DNA from: Costus lasius
Taxonomy: Eukaryota; Streptophyta; Magnoliopsida; Zingiberales; Costaceae
Assembly (NCBI GenBank): GCA_027563935.2
Contig: CM050454.1
Span: 3,438,001-3,502,000 of the forward strand
DNA: 64,000 nucleotides
Direction: 5' to 3'
Below are positions 30,151 to 41,601 of the stretch, in pieces. The translations under genes and the position numbers were made by a program. Positions within the stretch are counted from its first letter, which is position 1. The number at the start of each line of letters is the position of its first letter. A model generated the notes under the pieces. It had not been told where the DNA came from, ran no database searches, and saw nothing but the letters and a program-made list of their open reading frames with translations.

Positions 30151-33100
30151 ATGGTTCAGGTGGGGAATTACGGCAAGCTGCGGTTACAATCCGAGCTGCC
30201 GATCATGAAGCCGCCGCCTCCGATGAAATTGGAAATTCGTCACCCGATAGAGGACGAGCATGGCCAGCTCGCCAAGAGACCCAAGGTCGTGCGTCTTACT
30301 CGTCTCGAGCAGGGGATTGCTCATTTATCTTGAAAAAGCATTATTTTTTGCTTTTCTCTGAGTGTCCGCCTGTGATCCGATTGTCCCTGATTGTGCATTT
30401 GGTCGTAGATGTTTTTTATTTGGTCTTCTAGTCTGAATGATAGTTTGATACGGAGCAAGTCTATTTGAATAAAGCATACGATTAAAACATTGGTCTTCTG
30501 TTTCTTTTTTCTTGTATTGGTCTTTACTCTTCAGTTCGTCCAAAAAAAGGTTTCCTTTCCTTTTGAACGACAATCGTCTCGTCTCTCATGAATGAATTAC
30601 CGGTGCAGTTTTGCTGCTCTGTCACTAAAAGAAGCTTCTCTTCCGTATCACTGCAATCGGAAATGCTAGCAATTTTGGAAATGTCAGTGGTTCTGACTTC
30701 AGCAAGAGTCTTCCATCTTTAATACTTACAAATTATCGAGTTGTTTGAAGTGGATCCAAAACTTTCCATCTTTTCGTCTTACTTGTGGCTAAGTTTACAA
30801 ATAAATGTTGAGCGCAGCTGGTTACCTGGGCACCTCGCCCTTTAGCTAAAAAAAGGTTTAGCACTTGCTAGTTACATTTATTACAAACAAATGTGGTTGC
30901 ATCATCTTATATTTCTTCTTTGCAAACTCTCTCACACATGCAATTTTGGCACATGATTAGCAATTGAGTCGTTATCTTACGTTTTTGTAATTTCAAATTC
31001 TGTTGAGATAAGTATCACATATAATTGGATATTTACTTACTAATTTTATGTGGTAGCAGTTGGAAATTTGTGAAAGTATGCCTTCAATAGACGACATTCC
31101 GTATAGCCTGCTTAATGAGCCTAGCCCACTGGGTCTTCGCCTGCGGAAGAGTCCATCATTGTTGGATTTGATTCAGATGGGGTTGTATCAAGCGGCAACA
31201 GCTGTAAATTCTTGTGTTACTGATGAAAACTTGGAGAACGAGAAAAAGAAGGATACTAGGTACAGCAGTACTTTGGCTAACACGGAAAAGATGAAAGCAT
31301 CGAATTTTCCAGCTTCCCTTTTGAGAATCGGGACATGGGAGGTAACTCGAGTTACTTAAGATGAAATTTCATAACTGCTTCCTTCTTAAGTAGTGATAGT
31401 TTCTGTTGATGGATTATCAAGTATAATGTTGTGCTCATGGTTTAAAGTACAGGATCAAGCCAGTATACCAATACATATCAGTATACCTATCGAGTGTGCT
31501 GAGTATTCTAACTGGTATAAATCTGGCAAGGACCAGTATTTTAAGTTTATTGCCCGGCAGACCCTAAGCACTCGGCTATCCTCTTTTTTGTTCTTCACAA
31601 AATGTGTAATTAGCCTGAACTTCTGGACTCTTTAACATCACAGAAGATTAGCAATGCATTAGCTCATAGTGTTGAACAGCGAACACTAATATTATTCGAG
31701 TTCCAAGTTGTTATATAGAAGAGTGAGCTGAACTGTGTTAGGTGCCAGATGCATTAACCACCCTATAGAAGTAATACTTACTGCAAGCTGGGCCATTTCT
31801 CAGCATGTTTACCGTGTTTTAATATATTAGAATAATTTTCAGGTATGCTTTTGCTGCATTTCTAGTTAGGATAGATATTGGTGTAACCAGTTCTTTAGTT
31901 TGTACTTTTCATATCTCGTAGACAGAACTTTTGAATAATTGAGTTATTTTCCTTCTGATTAGTATTCCTCAAGGTATGAAGGAGATTTAGTGGCCAAATT
32001 CTATTTTGCAAAGAGGAAGCTCGTGTGGGAAGTTCTTGAAGGGGGGCTCAAGAGCAAGATTGAGTTTCAGTGGTCAGATATCACAGCTCTCAAGGCAATC
32101 TGCCCAGAAGATGGTCTGGGGACTTTGGAAATAGTGGTAAGTGGTAACTTTATTTTTTTTCCCTCTGGTATAACGCAGAGAATTTTGTCAAGATATTTTG
32201 AATTGTAAAAGCACTTGCATCTCTGTGCAGTTGACTAGGCAGCCTCTTTTCTTTAGAGAAACTAATCCTCAGCCTAGGAAGCATACATCGTGGCAAGCAG
32301 CTTCAGATTTCACTGATGGGCAAGCAAGCATATACAGGTGATCTAGGGTGAACTAGACATCTCTTTGTCGGTTATTTTTTCTTTATGATGTTTGCTGTAC
32401 ACTAGGTGATGCCATACTTTTCAGTTTAATAGTTTGATAATTGATGTACTCTTTTCTTCGACTGCAATTGCATTTAAAATTCCACCGTAGGAATTAACAT
32501 TGTTTATTTTCTTGCATGCATAAATGAGGAAAATCTATCGTTCACAAATCTATTTATAATTGTAGTGGATGTAGTCTATAAGAGATGTAGCATCGCTATA
32601 CAGCATGCAGGTAGCGGAAGCAAATGAGGTCCCACCTAATAATTTTAGAAAATCAAAGTTTGAGGTAGTTATTTATCAATTCTAGTAATTATGGCCCCAT
32701 TTGACCCAGCTTCTGTTTCTAACTTTTGCTGGTTGAAAAGATGCTAGCCGAAGAAGTTTGAGAGTGTTTGGATGCATAGCTTATGATTAGGTTATTTTAT
32801 TTATAATAAATATTATGAGTTATACTATTAAAAAATTATAAAGCTAATAAGTCAATTTTGATATTCACAAATAAGATTTTAATAATAAAAATATATTTTA
32901 AATTATTAAAATATAAAATTATTATTATGGTGTATTATAGAAAAAATTATAAGAATTGAGAGTTGATTGAGAGAAAGCATACATTTTATTTGTGGGTTGG
33001 AATAGGAGTCGAGACAGAGAAGCAGTGGGGGCCAGGGAAGTAGCTTCACCCATGCTTCTCAGCTACCATATTAACTTATGGGTTGGAATAGAGAAGGTGA

Positions 33101-35663
33101 AGGGCTAAATGCCTCAATGTTTTAATTTCTGCTGGCTACAAAGTTATAAGCAAGCATAGAAACTAGGTCAAACGGGGCATATAACACTTTAAAACTGTAC
33201 AGTTACCACAGCTTTAAAAGTAAACATTTGCATACACTAAGGTTTGCAATCTTGGTCCATACTACCATCGGACCAGTTTGTGCCAAGACGGCCAACACAG
33301 TGTAGGTCGATACCATCCAACTAATATTATACATGTGTAATATATGCTCGCTGGATCAATACTAACCTTGTTTTGTGTACCAATCTAATGGTGGATTAGT
33401 ATTTACCTCATGCACCATATGATATAGACTAATTTTTGTAACCTTAGCATAACGTAAGTCTGGCCATTGGTGGAAACTACTGCCTTTTTTTTTATCATTG
33501 ATATTATATGTTTTGTTGTTGCAATGCTGTGATCTCTTTCCACGTTCTAAAGCATTAAGTATTCATGTTTCTAACCAGAATTTGTTTTTTCTATCTGTCA
33601 TTGTATGTTTCATTGTTGTAATTGTATGATTCTTTTCCACTTTCCAGAGCAATGACTATTCACTTTCGTTATATATAGCCTATTTTATACAATTGATAGC
33701 AAGATCAATTGTGATATTCAGTAATATTTGTTTTATGTTAGCATGGAATGATCTCAAATTCAGTTGCATATAGCTAAATTTTCAGCGAGTCATGATTAGT
33801 TTCTTGATGCTATGTGACATGGAATGTGTCATTTCGTGTTGAACATGGTAGGAACTTCTCTGCTTGTGCAGGCGTTGAACAGACTTGAGTATGCTTAGAA
33901 ATAACTAGTACGCGTTAACCTTTGCCATCAATTGGCTACTATGTACCATGGTAAAACAATTTTAGCTGATTTCTTTTCTTGCGGAGTCTAAATCTCTCCT
34001 CAGTTTTCATATGCATTGATAATTACTTTGGTTATCTATTGAAAATCCTGCATACGGCAATGCCGAGCAATGTTTAAGACATCAACTGTGCATCTTTGTT
34101 CACATGTTGTTTACTTAGTAATCGCATTAAAATTTGATCCTCCTGCTTTCAGAAGGCATATTTTACATTGTCCACAAGGTTTATTAAGCAAGCAGTTCGA
34201 GAAGCTTATCCAATGTGATCCACGGTTGTGTGCATTAAGTCATGAGCCAGATATTCTCCTGGATAGTCCATTCTTTGAACGAAGGTTCTGTACTTTCAGT
34301 GACCAAGATGAATCCAAGTGCAACCCATATGGTGAACTGAATGATTCTTATGAATCTGTGATACAAGCCTTACAAGATCCGTCATCGACTTCTGCTGGCA
34401 GTGCACCTTCTGCTAGGAGTGACATCAGTGGCCCTGGTGGTGTAGCGGACATTCATACGCCAAATTTAGGTAATTTTGAAACCCTATGACAATATTTAAC
34501 TTCTTACGTTTCAAGAAAGTAAACATTATTATTGCAATTTATAAATGTTTGCCTTGTTATTTACTAATGCGACATGTTTATTATCTGGTTGTTAAGACTC
34601 ATCTTATTCTTACTTGCTAAGAAACTATACTTCTTGCAATTCTTTTTCTTCCATGACTGTAATTCTAAAAATCCTCAATGACTCGATTACAATTTCATTT
34701 CATTTTTTGATCCCTGTCAACTATACATATTGGGTATATTAAGAAGTTTCATCCATGCTGCACTCACACTCACGCTCACTGGATTTTTCAAACTTTGATT
34801 ATGATGATTAATTTATTTTCCCCGCATTATGGTGCTTGCTAATATCTGTTTGACATAGATTTATGGTTTCTTGGTATTACAAAAGAGTTCCATATCGTCA
34901 TGCATACCTTGACTGGAAAGCAGGCTCTGACTTGTGGATTCCGTTCCTCATTGATCTGGCAGTGAAAATTTTGGCAGATGGATGAAGTGGCAGATTTCTA
35001 CTCTTTTTTTCCTCTACTTTGGAACTATAAAATTAATGCTCTTTCTTTTAACTAGTGAACTGTGAACCTGCAAACAAATGTTTCCTGTTCGCATTTATGC
35101 ACTGTCTTTATATTATGCCTTTGATTCTTGTTGCAGTGGTGGACTTTCGGTTAGTTCAAGGTAATAGTATTCTTGAAAATAGCGAGAAAATCAAGCAGAG
35201 CTGCTGGGATCAGTTGAAAGCTTCCCGACTCGAGCACACTGTTTCCATTAGCGACATTGTAAACCAACTAGAAAATTGCATCTCTGACCAGGTCGGTCAC
35301 AGGAATCCGGAGCCATCTAGCGCTGCCATAGCTGACAAAGAAATGCTGGACTTGGTCCAGTGCCTCTTCAGTGATTCCCACATACCTGCATCGGAGGAAA
35401 GATCAGTCATGTCCAAGGTGAATTCTTTCTGCAATCTGCTCCAGAAAGATGCTGTCACATTCGCCAGCCAGCAGATGAAAGGTGGTGTTCCTGCAGCTGG
35501 CAGCAACTATTTCCATACTGGTCCATCAGAGAACAACAATGCAGCAGGCATCTCAAGGAAAGATTTAATGGGGGATCTACTGATCCAGCTGCCTCGCATT
35601 GCTTCAGTGCCTCGGTCCTTGTTCAATGTCGAAGGAGTTGGAGAATGCTATACATCAAATTAG
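30151..35663 (+). CDS. ASG1-like nuclear regulator (TRF2/HOY1 PH-like family)
   Basis: Resembles plant proteins of the Arabidopsis ALTERED SEED GERMINATION 1 group, whose biochemical role is poorly known. Coding exons: 30151-30285, 31060-31341, 31963-32136, 32231-32337, 34153-34469 and 35137-35663. They total 1542 bp, or 513 aa, and all phases close. Exon 1 carries a proline and basic stretch (MKPPPPMKLEIRHP, KRPKVVRL at its end). Exon 2 has the family block SPLGLRLRKSPSLLDLI and KASNFPASLLRIGTWE. Exons 3-4 encode the conserved PH-like core (GDLVAKFYFAKRKLVWEVL, IEFQWSDITALKA, RQPLFFRETNPQPRKHT, WQAASDFTDGQAS). Exon 5 has HCPQGLLSKQFEKLIQCDPRL. The long last exon is acidic and Ser-rich. Exon 2 has a NAGNAG acceptor (TAGCAG at 31054-31059), so a one-residue isoform is possible. 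Exon 1's donor AAG|GTCGTG is non-ideal, so the start is the weakest part. Confidence 0.88.
32690..33182. mobile_element. TIR MITE in intron 4 of the ASG1-like gene
   Basis: The left end GGCCCCATTTGACCCAG at 32693 is mirrored at the right end by CTAGGTCAAACGGGGCA at 33163-33179. The interior is AT-rich and non-coding. A TAT trinucleotide flanks both sides if the left end is placed at 32693. The GGGCC-TTTG-type ends and 3-bp duplication fit PIF/Harbinger (Tourist-like) MITEs, although TAT is not the usual TTA/TAA. Confidence 0.75.
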
Positions 35664-36254
35664 ACTTCGACATTTCTTTCTGAAGATGCTCCCTTACCTC
35701 TGTCGTGTATAGAGGCTTCTTTAGTCTTGGTAAAGCTCCCAGATACTGGTGAATGCGGCTGAATGGTATTAGTTGTTCTGTTTGTGTTTTCATTATGTAA
35801 TATAAGCTGGTTCCTCCAAAAATAAAAAATGAGACGATAGTTGAGTGTAGTGAGAGAACTATAGATTTTATTTTGTATTGTAAGAGAACCAGTGATAGGT
35901 GAAAGGAAATGAATAATCCTAATTAGAGTATAGTACATAGTGAGGTATTATGAGCAGGGGGGTGCCTAATGGTTGAACTGGAACTGAAGTATTTTAAAAA
36001 AAAGTTAAAATTAAATAATAATTGATCGAAAATTGCAGTTTGGTTTAAATTGAATTTATTTTTAATTAAAATTTAGTATTTTATTATTTTTTATATTATT
36101 TTAGTTATTTTTAAATAAGACAATATTATATTATAAATATTTGTATAAAAAAATAAATAATTAGTAAAAATTTGATTTAACTAAAAAAATTAGTGTAAAA
36201 TCTGAATTATTTTTTATTTTTTTAAATCGAGCAATCAATTTTGGATATAAACGG
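35664..36254. other. 3' flank of the ASG1-like gene, AT-rich
   Basis: Probable 3' UTR to about 35.85 kb, then very AT-rich DNA that includes the first copy of a dispersed duplication (35968-36251). Confidence 0.5.
35968..36251. repeat. AT-rich direct duplication, copy 1
   Basis: About 285 bp that matches 36610-36904 with scattered differences. Shared phrases include AAAATTGCAGTTTGGTTTAA and TTAGTTATTTTTAAATAAGA. The two copies flank a Mutator-like MITE and about 190 bp of other sequence. Confidence 0.75.
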
Positions 36255-36423
36255 GAGAACAAGAATTAATGTTGTATGCGGGGCCACCGTACCATGCGGT
36301 GGCCCCATCTAGCGTTGAAGTCACGTTTAAGTATGTTGGGATGAGTGCAAACACTTATCTCAATGTAACTTCAACGTTGGATGTGCGGTGTCCCCCGCAT
36401 TCAAGTTTTTTCCGGAGAACAAG
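36255..36423. mobile_element. Mutator-like MITE, 151 bp, 9-bp TSD
   Basis: The element (36264-36414) is flanked by perfect GAGAACAAG copies at 36255-36263 and 36415-36423. Its arms are inverted: ATGCGGGGCCACC on the left against GGTGTCCCCCGCAT on the right, plus GCGTTGAAGT against ACTTCAACG. Its ends resemble those of the 26607-26750 element. Confidence 0.88.
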
Positions 36424-36609
36424 GACTGTCTGATTTAATAAAAATAAATTACTTTATGTGTTTTCTTTATGCTGTGTTTACTCGAGTGGGAAGGATAATT
36501 TGAAAAAAACTCTCGTTTAGTAGAACGGATGGAAAATGAATGTAGGGGGATAGTTTTAGAATGCGCCGTGCCCAAATAGGGTAGAAACAAATTTCTATGC
36601 TGTTGCCGC

Positions 36610-36904
36610 GGCCTGAACTGGAATTGAAAATTTTGTATTTTAAAAAATTAAAATTAAATAACAATTGATCAAAAATTGCAGTTTGGTTTAAATTAAATTT
36701 ATTTTTTTATTAAATTTTACTATTTTATTATTTTAAAATTATTTTAGTTATTTTTAAATAAGATAATGTTATATTATAAATATTTGTATAAAATAATCAA
36801 TAATTAGTAAAAATTTGGTTTAACTAAAAAAATTGGTATAAAAGCTGAATTGATTTTTATTTTTATTTTAATTGAGATAACTTGAATCAATTTGGATATA
36901 AATG
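36610..36904. repeat. AT-rich direct duplication, copy 2
   Basis: Partner of 35968-36251, same orientation. Confidence 0.75.
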
Positions 36905-38103
36905 GAAAAAAATTTTTAAACGCCAAGGGGCACATAAGTGCCAAAAACGAAATATTATTTTTTTAAAAATGATGCACACATTGTAAACTTTTCAATAATA
37001 TTAATATTGAGATATTTTAGATTACCTGTACGTATAAAATATTATAATTAATAATATATTTTTTTATAAAATAAATAATATTTTTTATTTTATATATAAT
37101 ATTAATTAAAATATTTTATATATATATATAATCTAAAATATCCCAATATTAATACCATTCTTACAATATATGCACCGTTGAAAAGCCACTCTGTCTGCCC
37201 CCTCGTCGCTGCTTGCTCGCCGTCGCCTCGCCTACCCCGCTCGCCTCACCCGCCTCTCCGCCTGCCCCGCCAGCCTCTCTGTTTGCCCGGTTCACCGCTG
37301 CCTGCCTCGCCATCGCCGCTTCCCGCCCCGCTCGCTTAGCTTGCCTCGCTGCCGTCTCTCGCTCGGCGCCGCGGCGTTTCCCTCCCTTCTTTTTTTTTCC
37401 CTAATTTTCCTTTCCTCCCAGTAAACAGAGTTATACTCCCTTTTCTTCCATGCACTTGCTGCTTGCTCCCTCTCGTCGTCATTGCCAGGGCTCGCCGCTA
37501 GCCACCGCGCAGGGCTCGCTGCAAAGGGTTCCCGCTCGCCGCTCGTCGTTCGCTGCAAGGCTCGCCGCTCACCGTCGCAAGGCTAGCCGCCGTAGGGCTC
37601 ACTCGCTGCCGCCGCAAAGCTCGCTGCTCGCCTCCGTCGCAAGGCTTGCCACTGGCCCAAGCTCGCCCAAACCTTGGCTACCCTTCTCTTCCAAGGTACC
37701 GCAATTTTTTTTACACTTAGAACTGAATCACCTGAATAACTGCTGTATAATCATCTGAAAAAATGCTATAAGATAGCTGTCTTTCATGTTTCTTTCTTCA
37801 TCCAATTTCATAATATTCATAAACAATGGTATAAAAATATAGAATTGAGGGTGTAAATATCGATAAAAATCTATCATTCAAGCTGTCCTTCGTTCTAAAA
37901 AAATAGAAGAAAATCTTCTTATTTTTCTATCCATCATCTTTTCTTTCCCTACTAATTTTTCTTTTCTTTCTATTTTCTTTCCTTCTTAAGAAACCTAGCT
38001 GAATAAGATTCTTATTCTTATTAAATTAGATGATTGTGGTATGAAGTAATAGGAAGTTAAAAAAAAGAATAAAATTAAAACCCTGTTCTCCACAGAACCC
38101 CCA
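36905..38103. other. Intergenic with a C-rich low-complexity block
   Basis: AT-rich to about 37180, then a C-rich block (37190-37690) of recurring CTCGCCGCTCGC and GCCGTCGC units, then AT-rich DNA. ORFs at 37213-37404, 37292-37558 and 37450-37758 are Ala/Arg/Ser low-complexity frames with no family signature. I see no gene. Confidence 0.5.
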
Positions 38104-39000
38104 TCTCCACGTGGGTGCATTTTTTAGGCACGACCCTGCCTATCCATCTTGGGTATGGTCCTGCTAGATGTAGTACATGCATCTAAAAGCTCCCCTCATA
38201 GCGTGAATCTTGATGCCAGTTAGCGTTGCCACCAAGCGTCCATCTCCATTCGTATCTATTCCTTTTTTATCTATCTATCTATTATATTTTGGTCAATATC
38301 CATGATATTTGATCAATATTCACTATATTCTAGTCTATCTATTGTAATATCCATGATATTTGATCAATATTCACTATATCCTAGATAATATTCATTATAT
38401 TCTAGTCAATATCCACCATATTTGGTCAATAACAATATTTGGTCAATATCCTCCATGGTTATTATAGATATTGACCAAATATTGTGGATATTGAACAGAA
38501 TATAGTGGATATTAACTAAAGATCGTAGATATTGACCAGAATATAGTGGATATTGACCAAATATCGACCAGAATATAGTGGATATTGACCAGAATATAGT
38601 GGATATTGACCAAATATTATGGATATTGACTAAGCATGGTGGATATTGACCAGAATATAGTGGATATTGACCAAATATCGTGAATATTAACCAAATATAA
38701 TGGATATTGATCAAGATATAGTGGATATTGACTAAATTTCCTATCATGGATATTGACTAAACATCGTGAATATTGACTAAGTATGGTGGATATTGACCAG
38801 AATATAGTGGAAAAATCGAAAAGATGAGGTACGGATGCAGACAGTAACGGACAAACACAAGACAAGCACTAAGTGACAATGCTAATTGGCATCAAGATTC
38901 GCATTGTAATAGGAGCTTTTAGATGCACATACTGCATCTGCACGAACTTGCTGAAGATGATTAGATAGGGCCGTACCTAAAAAATATGCCCTCTCCACGT
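38104..39000. mobile_element. Mutator-like foldback element with minisatellite interior
   Basis: The element (38113-38991, 879 bp) is bounded by perfect 9-bp duplications TCTCCACGT at 38104-38112 and 38992-39000. Its outer arms of about 130 bp are inverted repeats, for example GCATTTTTTAGGCACG on the left and CGTACCTAAAAAATATGC on the right, with GCATCTAAAAGCTCC mirrored further in. The centre is a minisatellite of GTGGATATTGACCA-type units, in one orientation at 38280-38460 and the opposite at 38465-38820. The whole element can fold on itself. No transposase. Confidence 0.9.
38280..38820. repeat. Inverted minisatellite inside the foldback element
   Basis: Units of about 17-20 bp (ATAGTGGATATTGACCA and variants) are repeated roughly 20 times, with a strand switch near 38462. 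The Tyr/Ile/Ser-rich minus-strand ORFs here are by-products of the repeat. Confidence 0.88.
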
Positions 39001-39797
39001 TCTCCCCTCCCTCTCCCTAATCTCCGTGCGTTGTGCTTGCGAACTCATCGTCGCCTCCATCTCTAGTGATCTGAGCATTTTTCAGTGTCGATTGGAGTCT
39101 GAGTGATGCTTCTTGTGGTGTGAAGGTTGTGCTTCGTGGGTTGTGCATGCACTGATACCATGTTCCCTCTCGTCGAAACCCGTTCGCGTACCGCCGTCTT
39201 CCGATGCAGTGCCTATCCAACGGGACCCATATATGGGTATATGAATATATATGTGTATGTTAGGTAAATTCATGTTCTAATAATAATAAAGGAATGATAA
39301 AATGATAAATTGTATTATTGGGGTGGTTGGATGATGTGCATAGGCTCTATGGGGGTATAAACATATACCTCGGTATACTGTTGGAGAATTATAGATGGAT
39401 AAATACATACTTAAGTATTTATAAATGGAGAAATGGTGACACCATTGATGATATGTGTTTTGTTGTGTGATGTTGTAGCTGATACTTAGATTGAGGCGGG
39501 TTAGAGTAGTATGAGAACTAATGGTTACAAATGTAGTAGAAGTTACCACGATTCAGGTAGTAATCATTTCCTATATTTGGAATCATGTCATAGTGCTGAT
39601 AATATATGTGTATGATAAGTAATATTAAAATTTATGATATCTTGTTATTCCTTCGTTATGATCTTGCTTGTACATCTATTGTGCTATTGTTTAGTTATTC
39701 ATTGATGCATATATGTGATGATGATTGATATTTCATGAGTTTAGTCTTGTGTAGTTGGTAATTTAAATGAATTACTTGTTATTTAAATGAATTACTT
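39001..39797. other. Intergenic, no supported gene
   Basis: No gene recognised. A perfect 20-bp tandem duplication (ATTTAAATGAATTACTTGTT) occupies 39761-39800, immediately beside the next MITE. Confidence 0.5.
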
Positions 39798-40252
39798 GTT
39801 GATACCAAGGATTTGAAAACAGTTCCGGCCGCCGGACGGAACGGTACGAATCGCCCGTACCGTCCGGTGGAACCGCTTAACCTAGGCAGGCGACGGGGTG
39901 AGCGGAGGCAGCGGAACCACGGAAGCTTCATCCGGAAGCTTCGTTCGAAGCATTTGGCGGCGCCGGCCGCCGGCGAAGCTTCCGGCGCCGCTAGATGCTT
40001 CGAACGAAGCTTCCGGCGGCAGCGGAAGCTTCGTTCGAAGCTAGCGGAAGCTTCGTTCGAAGCTTCCAGCTGCCGCCAACCTCCCGCCTCTGCCGTCCGC
40101 CGCCTGCTACGCCTTCTGCCGCCGCCACCTTGCCGTCCGCCGCCGTCCGCCGCCGACCGTGCTCCGACCACGGTTCCGAGACCGGTGGCCAGGCGGATCG
40201 GTACGAACCGCCCGTACCGGTTCGGAACGGTTTTGTTAACCTTGGTTGATAC
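39798..40252. mobile_element. hAT-type MITE with palindromic GC-rich interior, 8-bp TSD
   Basis: The element (39806-40244, 439 bp) begins CAAGGATTTGAAAAC and ends GTTTTGTTAACCTTG. It is flanked by GTTGATAC at 39798-39805 and 40245-40252. Subterminal inverted CGGTACGAA-CGCCCGTACCG motifs lie in both arms. The interior repeats GGAAGCTTCGTTCGAAGC several times; that unit is itself palindromic (GCTTCGTTCGAAGC). The 167-aa frame across it is not a gene. Confidence 0.9.
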
Positions 40253-40924
40253 AGAAAATGGTCATTGGTGTGGGCTTGTAAGCTTGAGATTTATATCTTG
40301 GATAATTGTGTTATGATGCATTTGATACATGCTTATATGGTGTATGTCATGACATTTTGTGATTTGCGGGCTAGCTAATTGTAGGGCTAGCAGACTATGC
40401 GTTTGTATTGAAGGCCATGTATTGGTTTTGAGGCTGGCTATTTTGGTTACCTAGTTAGGATATTTGATTATCCTTTCTAGGTGTTGGAACTTGGACGGAA
40501 CACTATCGAGTTGCTAGTTGAGGAAAATTATTTTATCGTGTGAGCAACGATGAAAACTCTTGATAAGAGTGCAGACTCAATAATAGAGTTGTGTTTTGGA
40601 TATTGTCATGCACAATTATATTGTTGTGTATATGGTATTGATTATGACTCAGCTTACATTGATGTATCTTACTTAGCCATTTGGGCTAACAATTCTTGTT
40701 TTGCCTTCGGGTAAAGAGATTGCTTATATTGGTACTATGGTGGTAGCTAGATGTAGAGGCTACCAGATTATGTGGATATTATAGTGACATGTTATAGATA
40801 CATAGTTGGACTTAGTGTAATTATGATGTAAGTAATTATCTAGATTAATGTTCTTATTTATTGCTTATTTATCACTATATGTTATGACTTTGGGTTTGGT
40901 ATTTTTAAGTGATTGGGTGTGCTG
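40253..40924. other. Intergenic, no supported gene
   Basis: Unremarkable AT-rich DNA between two hAT-type MITEs. Confidence 0.5.
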
Positions 40925-41101
40925 ATTTTTATTAGGGCCGTTAAAAAAAAATCGGCCACGGTTAACCACTTGAACCAAACTAAATGGTGGTTAACCAAAC
41001 AGATTGGTTTGGTTTCTGGGCGGGTTTTTAAGAGAATAAGTGCAGTTCGGTTCGAGACTATGCCGAACTATCGGTTAACTGCCCGAACCGGTATATGTAT
41101 A

Positions 41102-41143
<42 letters not shown>

Positions 41144-41601
41144 ATATTTTAAAATATTTAGTAACTTAAGCTTTGAGATTAACCAGTTACATGGCCCAAC
41201 CCCATAGCCTAAGTTACTAAACAACCCAACCCAAAATCCAAATACTCTCCTAATCTCCTTAATCTCCTAATCTTCTTACTCAGCCATGACTAGCATTGCC
41301 ATTCAAGTATCCAACTTAAGCAACCAATGTTTCTTTACTAAGAAGGCTAACAATCCCTTCAAGACTAGTAATTATTATTTAGTTTTTTTAATGATTTTTA
41401 TTTCATATTTTAAATTTTATAATCATAATATTATATTATTTTTAAAAATTATTGGTTAACCGAAAGTCGATGGTTTACCGAACCAAAAAACTAGTTAACT
41501 AATATTTCGGTTCGAGAACGGTTCGTGGTTTTGGTGAACCGAATGATTCGGTTTGGGTCAACATTTGGGCTCACCGAACCTTAAACACCCATAATTTTTA
41601 T
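40925..41601. mobile_element. hAT-type non-autonomous element, 8-bp TSD
   Basis: The element (40933-41593, 661 bp) starts TAGGGCCGTT and ends CACCCATA. It is flanked by ATTTTTAT at 40925-40932 and 41594-41601. Both arms contain inverted GGTTCGG/GGTTAACC motifs, a common pattern in plant hAT MITEs. It carries an internal (TA)n tract at about 41109-41140. The end symmetry is imperfect, so it is called with less confidence than its neighbours. Confidence 0.72.
41109..41140. repeat. (TA)n microsatellite
   Basis: About 16 TA units inside the hAT-type element. Confidence 0.95.

Noticed and set aside
37213..37758. Ala/Arg/Ser-rich ORFs in the C-rich block
   Set aside because: Low-complexity repeats give open frames on both strands; no start context, splice sites or family signature.
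39813..40316. A 167-aa ORF
   Set aside because: It spans a hAT-type MITE and its flanks, so it is explained by the palindromic GC-rich repeats.
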